Origin: Gammaproteobacteria bacterium
GTDB lineage: Bacteria > Pseudomonadota > Gammaproteobacteria > SZUA-140
Length of the DNA stretch: 45,034 nt
Reading direction: 5' to 3'
NCBI GenBank assembly: GCA_016218365.1
Contig: JACREF010000020.1
Location: forward strand, 1 to 45,034
This document shows, piece by piece, positions 34,742 to 43,578 of the stretch. Made by a program: the position numbers and the translations under genes. The notes below the pieces were generated by a model. It worked only from the letters and a program-made list of their open reading frames with translations. It ran no database searches and was not told where the DNA came from. Within the stretch, counting starts at the first letter, position 1; every line of letters begins with the position of its first letter.

Positions 34742-35040
34742 TTGCTGGAAAGCAGATCTATAAGCGCGAAAATCAAATACACTGACGAGCCAATGGGCCC
34801 TTTGAGGGTTGTGCCGGATTTCCTGCCTGCACCAGAGGGGCTGGTATTTAAGGAAGATACCGTAAAGGTTACGATCGCCCTGAGCAAGGAAAGCGTGGGT
34901 TTTTCAAGGATCAGGCTGAAAAGCATCATACCCAATACCAGAAGATGATCCGTCGGTTATTGGATGCATATACGCTGGCTCACAAGCAACTGCCAGCAAG
35001 GCGTTCCGGCCGACGCAAAAGGCGCGCGGCTGAGCGCTGA
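34742..35040 (+). pseudogene. Frameshifted CopG-like antitoxin gene
   Basis: The first frame gives IKYTDEPMGPLRVVPDFLPA and VKVTIALSKESVGF, then goes astray at a run of five Ts (34900-34904). One extra T would restore FFKDQAEKHHTQYQKMIRR and LLDAYTLAHKQ up to TGA 35038-35040. This is a ribbon-helix-helix (CopG-like) antitoxin family that ends in a helix with KHHTQYQxMIRRLLDAY. There is also no ATG: only TTG at 34742, and an ATA occupies the place where the usual start would be. No toxin gene is adjacent. It is a decayed remnant unless the frameshift is a sequencing error. Confidence 0.65.
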
Positions 35041-35143
35041 GCGTATGGTTTTATTGGACGGCTTGTTGCCCTTTTGTTGCAGTCCGTTCTGCCAGGATGT
35101 CCTCTCCCGCATGCGGGGTGATGGTGTGATGAGCGGTTTCGGT

Positions 35144-35911
35144 TCAGCGCCGCGCCAGCAGATGCACATAGCGGCCGAGCGAGGCGAAGGGCTCCTGACG
35201 CGCCAGTTGCTGTTCCAAGAGCAGCACATCCTCCAGCGGGCGGGTGTTGCGGGCATCCGGCCACATCATGTCATAGAAGAAACGCACACCGCTCTTGCGG
35301 ATGATGGTCATGCCGGCGCCCTCCAGCCAGCCGCGCACCTGATCGGGGTCGAGCGGGCGGGTCGGTGTCAGGCTCTGGCGATCGCCGCGGATCTCGCCGG
35401 CCGCCACCTTGCGCAGATTGCCCTTCAGCAGATTGAAATAGGCCAGCGCGTTGCGGTTGTAGAACAGCAGTGACAGTGCCGCGTCCGGCCGGCCGTAACG
35501 CAGCACGGTCTGCAGTGTGGTCTCGGGGTCGGCCAGCCATTCCAGCACGGCGTGGAACAGCACCAGATCAAACTGACCGTCGACGTGCTCATGCAGTCTT
35601 TGCACCGGGGCATGGATGAAACGGACCTTGGCGTCCGGCAGCTCCTCGGTGAAACATTGCTGCGCCAGCTTCAGCATCTCGCTGGAGTGGTCACACAGCA
35701 CCACCTCGTGGCCCAGTCTGGCCAGACGCAGCGCGATCTGGCCGATGCCGGCGCCGGCGTCGAGGATGCGCAGCGGTGGCCCCTGCAGCTCCGGCAGCGA
35801 CTCGATCAGATCCTGCCACACCACCTCGAGGCGGATGATCCCTTTCGGGCTGTCATAGATCTTGCGCTTGAATTTGTGCGACAGGTCGTCGAAATTGCGG
35901 TCTTGGCTCAT
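35144..35911 (-). CDS. cmoM: tRNA 5-carboxymethoxyuridine methyltransferase CmoM
   Basis: The 255-residue SAM-dependent enzyme methylates cmo5U at the wobble position of tRNAs. The whole protein follows the CmoM plan: QDRNFDDLSHKFKRKIYDSP, motif I LDAGAGIGQIALRLARLGHE, LFHAVLEWLADP, LSLLFYNRNALAYFNLLKGN and the C-terminal RQEPFASLGRYVHLLAR. ATG 35911 (MSQDRNFDD) is the family start. Spacing to other genes suggests a monocistronic gene. The 102 bp downstream to the CopG remnant hold nothing recognisable. Confidence 0.96.
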   Translation of the reverse strand: MSQDRNFDDLSHKFKRKIYDSPKGIIRLEVVWQDLIESLPELQGPPLRILDAGAGIGQIALRLARLGHEVVLCDHSSEMLKLAQQCFTEELPDAKVRFIHAPVQRLHEHVDGQFDLVLFHAVLEWLADPETTLQTVLRYGRPDAALSLLFYNRNALAYFNLLKGNLRKVAAGEIRGDRQSLTPTRPLDPDQVRGWLEGAGMTIIRKSGVRFFYDMMWPDARNTRPLEDVLLLEQQLARQEPFASLGRYVHLLARR

Positions 35912-36168
35912 GGGTGTGTTGCTGTTTCCATCTGCTTGAAATGTTATCAGTCCATGGCATCATCGCCCCGCCACGGGGCTGTTGATCGATGCGAACGGTC
36001 GCCTGATTGTAAATCATTGCTGTCAAAATATCCGGTGTGGCATATGGGTATGGCGTGGGCCCGAGGGTTTCAGGTTTGATTGTGCGGTTTCATCTACCCC
36101 CTGTTATTGCTTCGCGCTATGCTGGTATGCGCCAAGCACGTACCCGCCATCAGCAGGGATGGGTTCCA

Positions 36169-36570
36169 ATGAAATCAACGACGATCTCCATGTTTATTGA
36201 TGCGCCACCGGCGCGGGTGTATGCCTTTGCAGCGAACCCGGTCAATCTGCCGCTGTGGGTGCCGTCATTCTGCACGTCGGTGGCGTTTGTCAACGGCGAG
36301 TGGGTGGTGCAGTCACCGGACGGCCCGGTCGTTTTTGCCTTTGTCGAGGCCAATCAACTGGGTGTGCTCGATCACACGGTGACCTTGCCGTCGGGCCTGC
36401 GGCTGACCAATCCGATGCGGGTGATCGCCAACGGCCGTGGCAGCGAGCTGCTGTTCACGCTGTTCCAGCATGACGGCATGTCGGATCAGCAGTTCAACGA
36501 TGATGCTGTATTGGTGCGCAGTGACCTGGATACGTTGCGGCGGGTGCTGGAGGGCGGGCAGCAGCGTTGA
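36169..36570 (+). CDS. SRPBCC-fold (START/polyketide cyclase-like) protein
   Basis: The 133-residue cytoplasmic protein starts MKSTTISMFIDAPPARVYAF and AANPVNLPLWVP, the usual beginning of SRPBCC lipid-binding proteins: strand, D-A-P-P-x-x-V, helix, then a tryptophan. The rest is one continuous domain ending RSDLDTLRRVLEGG. No substrate can be named. ATG 36169 follows aggga; a longer frame to 36037 has no family resemblance. The 257 bp upstream hold no other gene that I can see. Confidence 0.75.
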   Translation: MKSTTISMFIDAPPARVYAFAANPVNLPLWVPSFCTSVAFVNGEWVVQSPDGPVVFAFVEANQLGVLDHTVTLPSGLRLTNPMRVIANGRGSELLFTLFQHDGMSDQQFNDDAVLVRSDLDTLRRVLEGGQQR

Positions 36571-36588
36571 GTGCCGCTGCCCGTGCTA

Positions 36589-37449
36589 TCACTGGGCGAG
36601 CGCCAGCGGTGTCTGCTGGATGCCGGCGATGGTCCAGTTGCCATCACGTTGCCGGGCATGCTGCACATGCCAGATCTCATCAAAGGCGGACGCGGGTTCG
36701 TCGGCCTGTTCGCGGATCTGACCGGTGTAGCGGACGCTGGCGACGACGCGATCATCCTCGGTGACCAGCTCCAGCAGCCGGGCATCGACAGACACGACCT
36801 CGGTCTGCTGCGGCGTCGTGCCACGTTCCTGCAGCTGCAGGCTGATCTCGGCAAACACCTCCGGTGTGGTGTATTCGCGGATGTCGCGCAGATCGCCGCG
36901 GTCGTGGGCGGCCTGCAGCCGGATGAAGTGGGCCTTGGCGTCGCGGATGAAGCCCTGTTCATCGAACCACTGCGGACGCGGCACGACGGTGTCATCGTGC
37001 GTTGCCTCAGAACCGGCGCCGCCGCCCGCAGACGGCGCTGCATGGCCGGGATAGTGCCCGGCGTAGTGCATAGACCCGGTGGCCGCGGCCGGTTGCGGCC
37101 GGCGCAACGCCCGCAGCACAAAGAACACGGCGGCGGCCAGCGCCAGGATCATCAGGATGTCGAGCGGCTTGATGCCGTCGAAACCGTGGCCCATGAACAT
37201 CGAGGCCAGCAGACCCCCGGCGGCCAGACCGGCCAGCGGGCCGAGCCAGCGATTGCCGGTGGCCGGGGCGGCTGGCGCAGTGGCGGCCGGCTTCGCAGTT
37301 GTTGCCTGCTTCGGTGCCGTCGCATAACTGGAGCCCTGGCGCTGGTAGCCGAAGCTCTTGCCGCCGCCAAAGCGCCGGGCCTCGGCCTCGGTGACCAGCA
37401 GTGTGCTGGCAAGCAGCGTGATCAGTGACAGTTTGATGATTCGATACAT
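36589..37449 (-). CDS. Tim44-like domain membrane protein
   Basis: The 286-residue protein starts with a signal sequence or membrane anchor MYRIIKLSLITLLASTLLVT, then EAEARRFGGGKSFGYQRQGS. Two hydrophobic segments (LGPLAGLAAGGLLASMFMG, and a second around ILMILALAAAVFFVLRAL) come before a C-terminal NTF2/Tim44-like domain (about residues 165-286: FIRDAKAHFIRLQAAHDRGD, IREYTTPEVFAEI, DEIWHVQHARQRDGNWTIAG). This architecture is common in proteobacteria near transporters; its function is not known. ATG 37449 begins the signal; the long upstream frame is discarded. It is convergent with the SRPBCC gene. Confidence 0.85.
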   Translation of the reverse strand: MYRIIKLSLITLLASTLLVTEAEARRFGGGKSFGYQRQGSSYATAPKQATTAKPAATAPAAPATGNRWLGPLAGLAAGGLLASMFMGHGFDGIKPLDILMILALAAAVFFVLRALRRPQPAAATGSMHYAGHYPGHAAPSAGGGAGSEATHDDTVVPRPQWFDEQGFIRDAKAHFIRLQAAHDRGDLRDIREYTTPEVFAEISLQLQERGTTPQQTEVVSVDARLLELVTEDDRVVASVRYTGQIREQADEPASAFDEIWHVQHARQRDGNWTIAGIQQTPLALAQ

Positions 37450-37594
37450 GATGAGGTCCAGGTTGGATGTCGCGGGTATTCTAGCATTCATGACAGCGGA
37501 GATCAGCAGACATTGGTGCTGCCTCCCGGCAGATTTTGTGGGTATGATGTCCGTCAACGGGCCGGACAACCGTGTTGATTGCAGGAGTGACCCT

Positions 37595-37987
37595 ATGAAA
37601 AAAACAGTACTGGCGATCATCGCCGCTGGCACCTGGATGAATCTGTCCGAGTTTGTCCGCAATGAATGGTTGCTGAAACAGGTCTGGCATGACGGGTTCC
37701 AGCACCTGGGCCTAGTCTTTCCGGCGGCGCCGCTCAACGGCATCATGTGGGTCGTCTGGTCATTTATCTTTGTCACGGTGCTGGCCCTGCTGACGCCACG
37801 GCTCGGCGTGTTGCTCAGCGCGCTGAGTTGCTGGGTGCTGGGCTTTGGGCTGCTGTGGATCGCGATGTGGAATATGGGGACACTGCCGGCGGGTTTGTTG
37901 CAGTGGGCGGTGCCATGGAGCTTGGTCGAGGTGGTGGTGGCAGCCTATCTGTGCATGCTGATCATCAACGTCAAGAAGACGGGATAG
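37595..37987 (+). CDS. Small four-helix membrane protein
   Basis: The 130-residue protein begins MKKTVLAIIAAGTWMNLSEF and has about four hydrophobic helices (for example IMWVVWSFIFVTVLALL and LSALSCWVLGFGLLWIAMWN). aggag at 37583-37587 supports ATG 37595. I recognise no named family. It is divergent from the Tim44 gene and lies 104 bp ahead of copC in the same direction. Confidence 0.75.
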   Translation: MKKTVLAIIAAGTWMNLSEFVRNEWLLKQVWHDGFQHLGLVFPAAPLNGIMWVVWSFIFVTVLALLTPRLGVLLSALSCWVLGFGLLWIAMWNMGTLPAGLLQWAVPWSLVEVVVAAYLCMLIINVKKTG

Positions 37988-38006
37988 CGTACGATAACAC
38001 TCAGGC

Positions 38007-38038
38007 TTGACATCGCCAGTATTACAAAATAATATAAT
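38007..38038 (+). promoter_or_regulatory. Promoter for copC-copD with long spacer
   Basis: Perfect ttgaca (38007-38012) and tataat (38033-38038) are 20 bp apart, as in MerR/CueR-regulated promoters. An alternative -10 taatat (38030-38035) would give 17 bp. No clear CueR palindrome is seen in the spacer. Confidence 0.55.
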
Positions 38039-38091
38039 TTCATACGGCGCGGATGTGCGGGCAGGGCATGGTCAATCAACGGGAGGTGTGT

Positions 38092-38451
38092 GTGTATAGA
38101 ACTATTATGGCGGCCATATTCGGCATGGTGATGAGCGGCTGGCCGCTGCTGGCCCAGGCCCATATCCATATGGAGCACTCCACGCCGGCCAAGGATGCGG
38201 TATTGACCGTGGCACCACAGACGGTGCAACTGTCGTTCAATGGCAAGATCTCGGCCGAGTGGGCCAAGATCGAGGTCACCGACGCGCAGGGCCGCCGCGT
38301 TGACGATGGCAAGGTGATCAACAGCGATGATCCGAAGCAGATCCAGATCGGTCTGCCGGGCATCGCTGCCGGTATCTACGAAGTGAAGTGGAGTGCCGTG
38401 TCCGGCGACGGCCATCGCGTCAAGGGTACGTTCACCTTTACTGTCAAATAG
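38092..38451 (+). CDS. copC: Copper-binding periplasmic protein CopC
   Basis: The 119-residue precursor is exported (MYRTIMAAIFGMVMSGWPLL-AQA) and the mature chain begins HIHMEHSTPAKDAVL, so an N-terminal histidine is available for Cu(II), as in CopC. The rest fits the beta-sandwich: VQLSFNGKISAEWAKIEVTD and VSGDGHRVKGTFTFTV with the second copper histidine. I chose GTG 38092 because gggagg at 38081-38086 lies five bases ahead; ATG 38107 would remove the positive residue of the signal peptide. It precedes copD by 7 bp, and the two take up or buffer copper in the envelope. Confidence 0.9.
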   Translation: MYRTIMAAIFGMVMSGWPLLAQAHIHMEHSTPAKDAVLTVAPQTVQLSFNGKISAEWAKIEVTDAQGRRVDDGKVINSDDPKQIQIGLPGIAAGIYEVKWSAVSGDGHRVKGTFTFTVK

Positions 38452-38458
38452 CATCCTG

Positions 38459-39400
38459 ATGTCTGACGGGCTGCTTGCTGTCATCGTCGCCACATTCAAT
38501 CTGGCGGCGCTGGCAACGATCATCGGCGCCACCGTGGGCTGGGTCGTGCTGGTGCCGCGCAGTACACAACACACGGTAGACTGGGCCCGTGACCCGCAGT
38601 GGCTGATCATGGTGGCATGGCTGCTGTTGCTGCTGACCGGCGGCGGCGAACTGTTGCTGCGCAGCGCGGCGCTGGCCGATGTGTCCTTGCAGCAGGCCTG
38701 GCACGAGATCCCCAGGGTGCTGGTGCGCAGCGATTATGGCGTATGGTGGCAGGTGCGTATGGCGCTGTGGATGATGATAGGGGTAGTGCTGATCACGACC
38801 TGGCGGCGTGGCTGGCAGCGGATGGGCTGGGCGTGTTATCAGCTGTTGGCTGGCGCGGTGCTCATCGCATTCATCAGCAGCGCCACCGGTCATGCCGGCG
38901 AGGAAGGCGCGTTTACCACGGCGAATCTGGTCAATACGCTGCATGTCGTCAGTGGTTGTCTGTGGGGCGGCGCAGTGCTGGTATATGTGATGTCGATGCT
39001 GCCACGGTTGCGCCAGCAGCACGCACGACCATTGATCGCGCAGACCGCCAACCGGTTGTCCGGGGTGTCGGCGCTGGCGCTGTCTGGTGTCATGGCCTCC
39101 GGTGTGTATAACGCGGTGCATCAGCTCGACAACCTGGGCCAGCTGACGGCGAGCGATTATGGGCGAGTGCTGCTGCTGAAGCTGGCTGTCGTGGCGGTGA
39201 TGGCAGTGATCGGTGCCACCAATCTGCTGGTGGTTGTGCCGCGGGTGGTGCGCTGGGCGGGGTCTGACACGGCGCCGGGGACGCCGGACATGGCGCAGCG
39301 CTTGCTGGCCATCCTGCGCACCGATACCGTGATCTTCGTCGGCATCCTGATCTGCGCCGCCGTGCTCGGTATCCAGTCACCGCCGGGCCACGCCGGTTAG
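38459..39400 (+). CDS. copD: Copper-resistance membrane protein CopD
   Basis: The 313-residue protein has about eight membrane helices and CopD features: FISSATGHAGEEGAFTTANL, VNTLHVVSGCLWGGAVLVYV and SGVMASGVYNAVHQLDNLG. Histidines in GHAGE and LHVVS are the likely copper ligands. It is the inner-membrane partner of CopC, presumably moving copper to the cytoplasm. ATG 38459 is 7 bp past the copC stop. Its 3' end overlaps the convergent EAL gene by four bases, in which the single ttag holds both stop codons. Confidence 0.9.
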   Translation: MSDGLLAVIVATFNLAALATIIGATVGWVVLVPRSTQHTVDWARDPQWLIMVAWLLLLLTGGGELLLRSAALADVSLQQAWHEIPRVLVRSDYGVWWQVRMALWMMIGVVLITTWRRGWQRMGWACYQLLAGAVLIAFISSATGHAGEEGAFTTANLVNTLHVVSGCLWGGAVLVYVMSMLPRLRQQHARPLIAQTANRLSGVSALALSGVMASGVYNAVHQLDNLGQLTASDYGRVLLLKLAVVAVMAVIGATNLLVVVPRVVRWAGSDTAPGTPDMAQRLLAILRTDTVIFVGILICAAVLGIQSPPGHAG

Positions 39401-42318
39401 CCGCGTTGCTGTGCGGCCTGTTGCTGGCGCGACAGGATCGCGAATGCCTCATGCGGGGGCTGGGGACGGCCGAGGAAGAAACCCTGGGCATAATCGATCT
39501 GGTATCTGCTCAGCAGCCGCAATGCCTGGTCATTATCGACGAATTCGGCGACGGTCTTCTTGCCGAAGCTGCGGGCGACCTGGGCCAGTGCCTGGACCAG
39601 GATCTGATCATCCGGGTTTTCGTGCAGGTTGCGGATAAACGAGCCATCGATCTTGATGTAATCAACCGGCAGTTGCTTCAGCGAATAGAATGATGAGAAG
39701 CCAACGCCGAAATCATCGAGTGAGAATCGGCAGCCCAGCTCCCGGATCGCCTGCATGTAGTCACGGGCCGCGGCAAAGTCCGAGACCGCGGCGGTCTCTG
39801 TGACCTCGAAGATCAGTTTGGACGCATCAAACCTGCCATGTCTGACCCGCTCCTTGATCAGCTCGAATAGATCGGGGTCGTTGAAGGCATGCGCAGACAG
39901 GTTGATGGAAAAGATGGGATGCAGCGAATCGGCGTGCAGCTGCTCGATCTGGTCAATGGCCTTGCTGACCACCAGCCTGTCGATACGATGGATCATCCCG
40001 GCGGATTCTGCGATCTGGATGAAGGCGCCCGGTAGCGTCAGCGAGTCATCGTCGTTCTTCAGGCGGATCAGTGCCTCGAAATGCGTGGTCAGTCCGGAAG
40101 AGATGTCGACGATCGGCTGGTAGTGCAGGACAAACCGGTCCTCGATCAGCGCCTGTTCCAGCCGATCCTTCCAGTAGATGCGCTGCTGCAGCTGTTCGCG
40201 GATGTTGTTGTCATCTGAAAAGAGATGCCAGCGCCCGCGCCCGCCGCCCTTGGCCTGATACATGGCGATGTCGGCATTGGCCAGCAGGTCATACACCGAT
40301 TCCCCATGCTGCGGGAACAGCGCGATGCCGATGCTGGCGGAGATGCGGTGGATGCGTCCGGAGGCGGGGAGTGCGATATTCTTCAGCTGGGCCTCGATCT
40401 GCTTGGCCGTCTCGATGGCCTGTTCGCGGGTCGCCCGCGGCACGACGATGGCGAATTCATCACCGCCCAGCCGGGCGATGACCTCATCGTTTTGCAGCGT
40501 GCTCCCCAGACGCTCGGCGATATTCTTTAGCAGTGCGTCACCGGCATGGTGGCCGCTGCTGTCATTGACATCCTTAAACTGGTCTATGTCCAGATACAGT
40601 AACGCCCCGCTCTGCTGGTCGCGCACCGCCAGATTGATGAGTCTTCCTAATATGGTTTGCAACTGCCTGCGATTGGCCAAGCTGGTCAGCGAGTCATGTT
40701 GGGCCAGCCAAGAGAGTTTGGATTCGGCGATCTTGCGGTCAGTGATGTCGATGCCGACAGACAGCACTTCAGATCCCTCGTTTTCATGCTGAGGAGGCCG
40801 TGAGTGATACCAGGCGATGTAGCGCAGAGTGCCGTCCTTGCACAGCATGTTCAGCTCGTGGTTCAGGTGGCTGCGCCGCCCGGCTACCAGATCGAATATA
40901 TCCTTGAACGCATCCGAGGTGATATCCGTTTGTGAGATATGATTTGCAAACGGACTGCCCAGCAACTCGTCGCTCTGGTATCCCAGCAGTGCTTCACCGT
41001 ACTGGTTGATCATGGTGATCTCGCCACGACTGTTTTGGGTAATGATGATGGCCTGCGCGGTATCGAGCAGGTTGGTGACAAAATCCTTCTGCCGCGAGAT
41101 CTCGTCGGCACGTCGGGCAAGGTCCAGCGTGTAGTCACTGCCGGCCTTTTCGAGCGCTTCAAGCTGGTGAGAGAGCGAGATCGCCGTGTCATTCAGGATG
41201 TCAACTTCATCATCAAGATGATTGGTATCCCGGTTCATTGCCAGTATCGATCGGGCGCGGTCAAATTCCCGGTTTGACAGCAGTGGCAGGCTCGATGCGG
41301 TCTTTTTAAGTCGCGACATCGGCGACCACAGAAAGGCCAGCAGCAGCAGGACCGAGATGGCCAGTCCGGCGGCGGCGGTAATCAGGCTTTCCTTGATGTC
41401 GGCATTGATGTGGGCGATGTCATCGGTGACATCGGTGATCACCACCAGCAGGGTCTTGCTGTTAACAACTCCTCTGAGGGGCAGCGCCTTGGTCTCGTAG
41501 ATACGATCATTGACAGGGATCTGAAGTTCCTGGCCGCTATCAGTACCCAGTGGTGTGTTCAAGGTGGCGCGGGCCAGTATCTGCTGGGATTTTTTCGGAC
41601 TGGTGATGGCAACGATACGATATGTGCTGTTGCCCACCTTCACTGCATTGACATTGCCGTTATGGTTTTGTACTGAATCGTCCTGGACTGCGACCCCGAT
41701 ATCCGTCCCGGACACCTTCTTGAAATCGAGAATGACCTCGGCCAGCGAGCGTCCCAATAGCACCGCGCCAACATTCTGGCCATTGGCCAGCAGCGGGACG
41801 ATCGCATACTGGATACAATCCTGCGAGCAGTCCAGCGTTGATGTCGGGGTTTCATTTTCGTTGACCTTCCATACCCAGCCCAGGATCGGACTGGGTATGG
41901 TTGCAGAGCGCAACGTCCCGTCGCCCCATGATCCCAGCAGCTGGTTGGACTTTGAGTAGATCCGCAACAGGTTGATACCCACATTGATCTGCAGGCCGGG
42001 CCAGTGTTGATTGAGGCTGCCGGTCACGCGCCGTGCATCACGGCTCAGCAATGCGGCATCCATGCCCGACAGTGACGGAATGATGCCGCCAATCTGCAGC
42101 AAGCGCTGGGCCGAGCGGTCAATCAGTCCTTCGGCATGGACGGCGTATTGCTGATAGACCTTTTCATGCTGCTCCTGATACTGGTGGCTCAGGTTGAGGT
42201 AATTCAGCGCTGATAATGAGCCAGCGATGATGAAGGCGATGATCACGGAAAGGATGATAGCCTTCCATTTCAGACTGAAAAACGGTCGCGATCGCGCTTG
42301 GGGTGTCCGTGTCGTCAT
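39397..42318 (-). CDS. Membrane sensor with PAS-GGDEF-EAL domains
   Basis: The 973-residue protein has one helix at about 20-40, a periplasmic sensor at 41-310 that resembles a double CACHE fold (with a CSQDC pair at 164-168), a second helix at 311-332, a helical linker, a PAS domain (about 412-530), a GGDEF domain with intact GGDEF (618-622) and an EAL domain with intact EAL (748-750), DDFGVG and YIKIDGSFI. Both a c-di-GMP cyclase and a phosphodiesterase activity are possible; the net sign cannot be read. MTTRTPQARSRPFFSLKWKA is the cytoplasmic start. It follows the porin gene by 33 bp on the minus strand, so it is the last gene of the four-gene cluster. Confidence 0.95.
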   Translation of the reverse strand: MTTRTPQARSRPFFSLKWKAIILSVIIAFIIAGSLSALNYLNLSHQYQEQHEKVYQQYAVHAEGLIDRSAQRLLQIGGIIPSLSGMDAALLSRDARRVTGSLNQHWPGLQINVGINLLRIYSKSNQLLGSWGDGTLRSATIPSPILGWVWKVNENETPTSTLDCSQDCIQYAIVPLLANGQNVGAVLLGRSLAEVILDFKKVSGTDIGVAVQDDSVQNHNGNVNAVKVGNSTYRIVAITSPKKSQQILARATLNTPLGTDSGQELQIPVNDRIYETKALPLRGVVNSKTLLVVITDVTDDIAHINADIKESLITAAAGLAISVLLLLAFLWSPMSRLKKTASSLPLLSNREFDRARSILAMNRDTNHLDDEVDILNDTAISLSHQLEALEKAGSDYTLDLARRADEISRQKDFVTNLLDTAQAIIITQNSRGEITMINQYGEALLGYQSDELLGSPFANHISQTDITSDAFKDIFDLVAGRRSHLNHELNMLCKDGTLRYIAWYHSRPPQHENEGSEVLSVGIDITDRKIAESKLSWLAQHDSLTSLANRRQLQTILGRLINLAVRDQQSGALLYLDIDQFKDVNDSSGHHAGDALLKNIAERLGSTLQNDEVIARLGGDEFAIVVPRATREQAIETAKQIEAQLKNIALPASGRIHRISASIGIALFPQHGESVYDLLANADIAMYQAKGGGRGRWHLFSDDNNIREQLQQRIYWKDRLEQALIEDRFVLHYQPIVDISSGLTTHFEALIRLKNDDDSLTLPGAFIQIAESAGMIHRIDRLVVSKAIDQIEQLHADSLHPIFSINLSAHAFNDPDLFELIKERVRHGRFDASKLIFEVTETAAVSDFAAARDYMQAIRELGCRFSLDDFGVGFSSFYSLKQLPVDYIKIDGSFIRNLHENPDDQILVQALAQVARSFGKKTVAEFVDNDQALRLLSRYQIDYAQGFFLGRPQPPHEAFAILSRQQQAAQQRG

Positions 42319-42351
42319 CCGGTGACTGCCTGTTGGGTGGTGGATGTGTTA

Positions 42352-43578
42352 TCAGAAGCGGTAGGAGATCAGCACGGATAACATGTCCCAGCCGCGGGTT
42401 GTCGGCTGCAGATTATCCAGTGCCGGCAGCCAGGCCGTGCCGTCCACATGATGCCATTCGCCGCGCAGCAACAGCGACGGGGTGATAGTGTAGCCTGTAC
42501 CGAGTGTGAGGTCCTTGGCGTAACGTCGGTGCGCCGGTGTGCTGGGGTTCAGCGTCGCGTATTGTTCCCCGTTGCGATCGGAGCGGTCGACGACGGTTGT
42601 ATCATAGCGCGCGAAGATATCGTGCCGGCTGCTCAGCCGATAGCTGCCCTGCAGATAATAGCTGTCGCCAGTGAGGCTGGTGTTGATGGCAGGGGAGAAA
42701 TTGGCGTATTTGAAATGTCGCAGGGCGTACTCCGAGGTCAGGCTCCATGACTCACTGTTGTATTGGGCCGAGACGATGGTAGGTTCGAAGGTGATGTCTC
42801 CGGCGGGGACAGGATCTATGGCGCCCGGGGCATAACTGATATTGGCCTGGATGGTGCTCAGTGCCAGGCGTACCTCGCCGCCATTGTGTTCCCATAATAC
42901 CCGGCCTAGGAATGAGGTGTTGGCCTCGAGGCCGCCGGGGAGATCGGTTCTGAGCAAGGCAACCTCAATCTCCTTGTTGTCCACCCTGGGCGCCGCTGCT
43001 CCAAGTTGCCATTGCAGTTCATCACTGTTCCAGCGCCGCTCGCCATACAGCTGGAAGCCATCTGATGAGATGGCAAGGTCGCGGGTGCGATCAAAATAGA
43101 TTGATTGCGGCAGCAATATGCTTGGCCGGGTAAAGGCCATGTCGCGGGTTTCATTATAGAAGCCGAGCGGATTCAGGATCCGGCCGGCCCTGACACCCAG
43201 ACGCTGGTTATCTGTGGTCAGCATTGTATAGTCGATCAGGCCGTAATCCAGTCGTGCGCGGCCATTATCACTTTCTCCGGCGCGACGCAGCAATAGCTGT
43301 CCGGCCAGGCGCAGGCGTGATGAGGTGGTGGTCGTGGAGCCATTCAGGCCCAGTTCGGTAAAACCAAAATTATCGTTGCTGCTGGTTTCACCGAAGAAAT
43401 TGTTGTCCGAGGTGGTGATGAATGACTGGCTGGCAAAGCCGTGCAGCTGCAACAGGTTGCTGCTGTCCAGCGCCAACGCCGCAGGGCCAGACAGGACCAT
43501 CCCGGCCAGCAATGCCAGGCGTAGCATCGTCAGGCGACAGCTGCGATTAATTAATGGAGATTTCGATGACATGATCAT
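42352..43578 (-). CDS. Outer-membrane porin-like protein
   Basis: The 408-residue precursor has a signal peptide (LRLALLAGMVLSGPAALA) and a mature part of alternating amphipathic strands with many Tyr, Arg, Asn and Ser, ending in DMLSVLISYRF with a terminal phenylalanine recognised by BAM. LDYGLIDYTMLTTDNQRLGV and VRAGRILNPLGFYNETRDMA resemble phosphate- or anion-type porins. ATG 43578 was chosen because aggag lies eight bases ahead; in-frame ATGs at 43572 and 43527 are possible. The start lies 32 bp inside the preceding mini substrate-binding gene, so their translation is coupled. I infer a barrel serving the same signal or solute as the neighbour. Confidence 0.85.
   Translation of the reverse strand: MIMSSKSPLINRSCRLTMLRLALLAGMVLSGPAALALDSSNLLQLHGFASQSFITTSDNNFFGETSSNDNFGFTELGLNGSTTTTSSRLRLAGQLLLRRAGESDNGRARLDYGLIDYTMLTTDNQRLGVRAGRILNPLGFYNETRDMAFTRPSILLPQSIYFDRTRDLAISSDGFQLYGERRWNSDELQWQLGAAAPRVDNKEIEVALLRTDLPGGLEANTSFLGRVLWEHNGGEVRLALSTIQANISYAPGAIDPVPAGDITFEPTIVSAQYNSESWSLTSEYALRHFKYANFSPAINTSLTGDSYYLQGSYRLSSRHDIFARYDTTVVDRSDRNGEQYATLNPSTPAHRRYAKDLTLGTGYTITPSLLLRGEWHHVDGTAWLPALDNLQPTTRGWDMLSVLISYRF

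Noticed and set aside
33669-35140. Integrated element with an attachment repeat of the tRNA 3' end
   Set aside because: I found no second copy of the tRNA 3' sequence downstream and no integrase gene in the interval.
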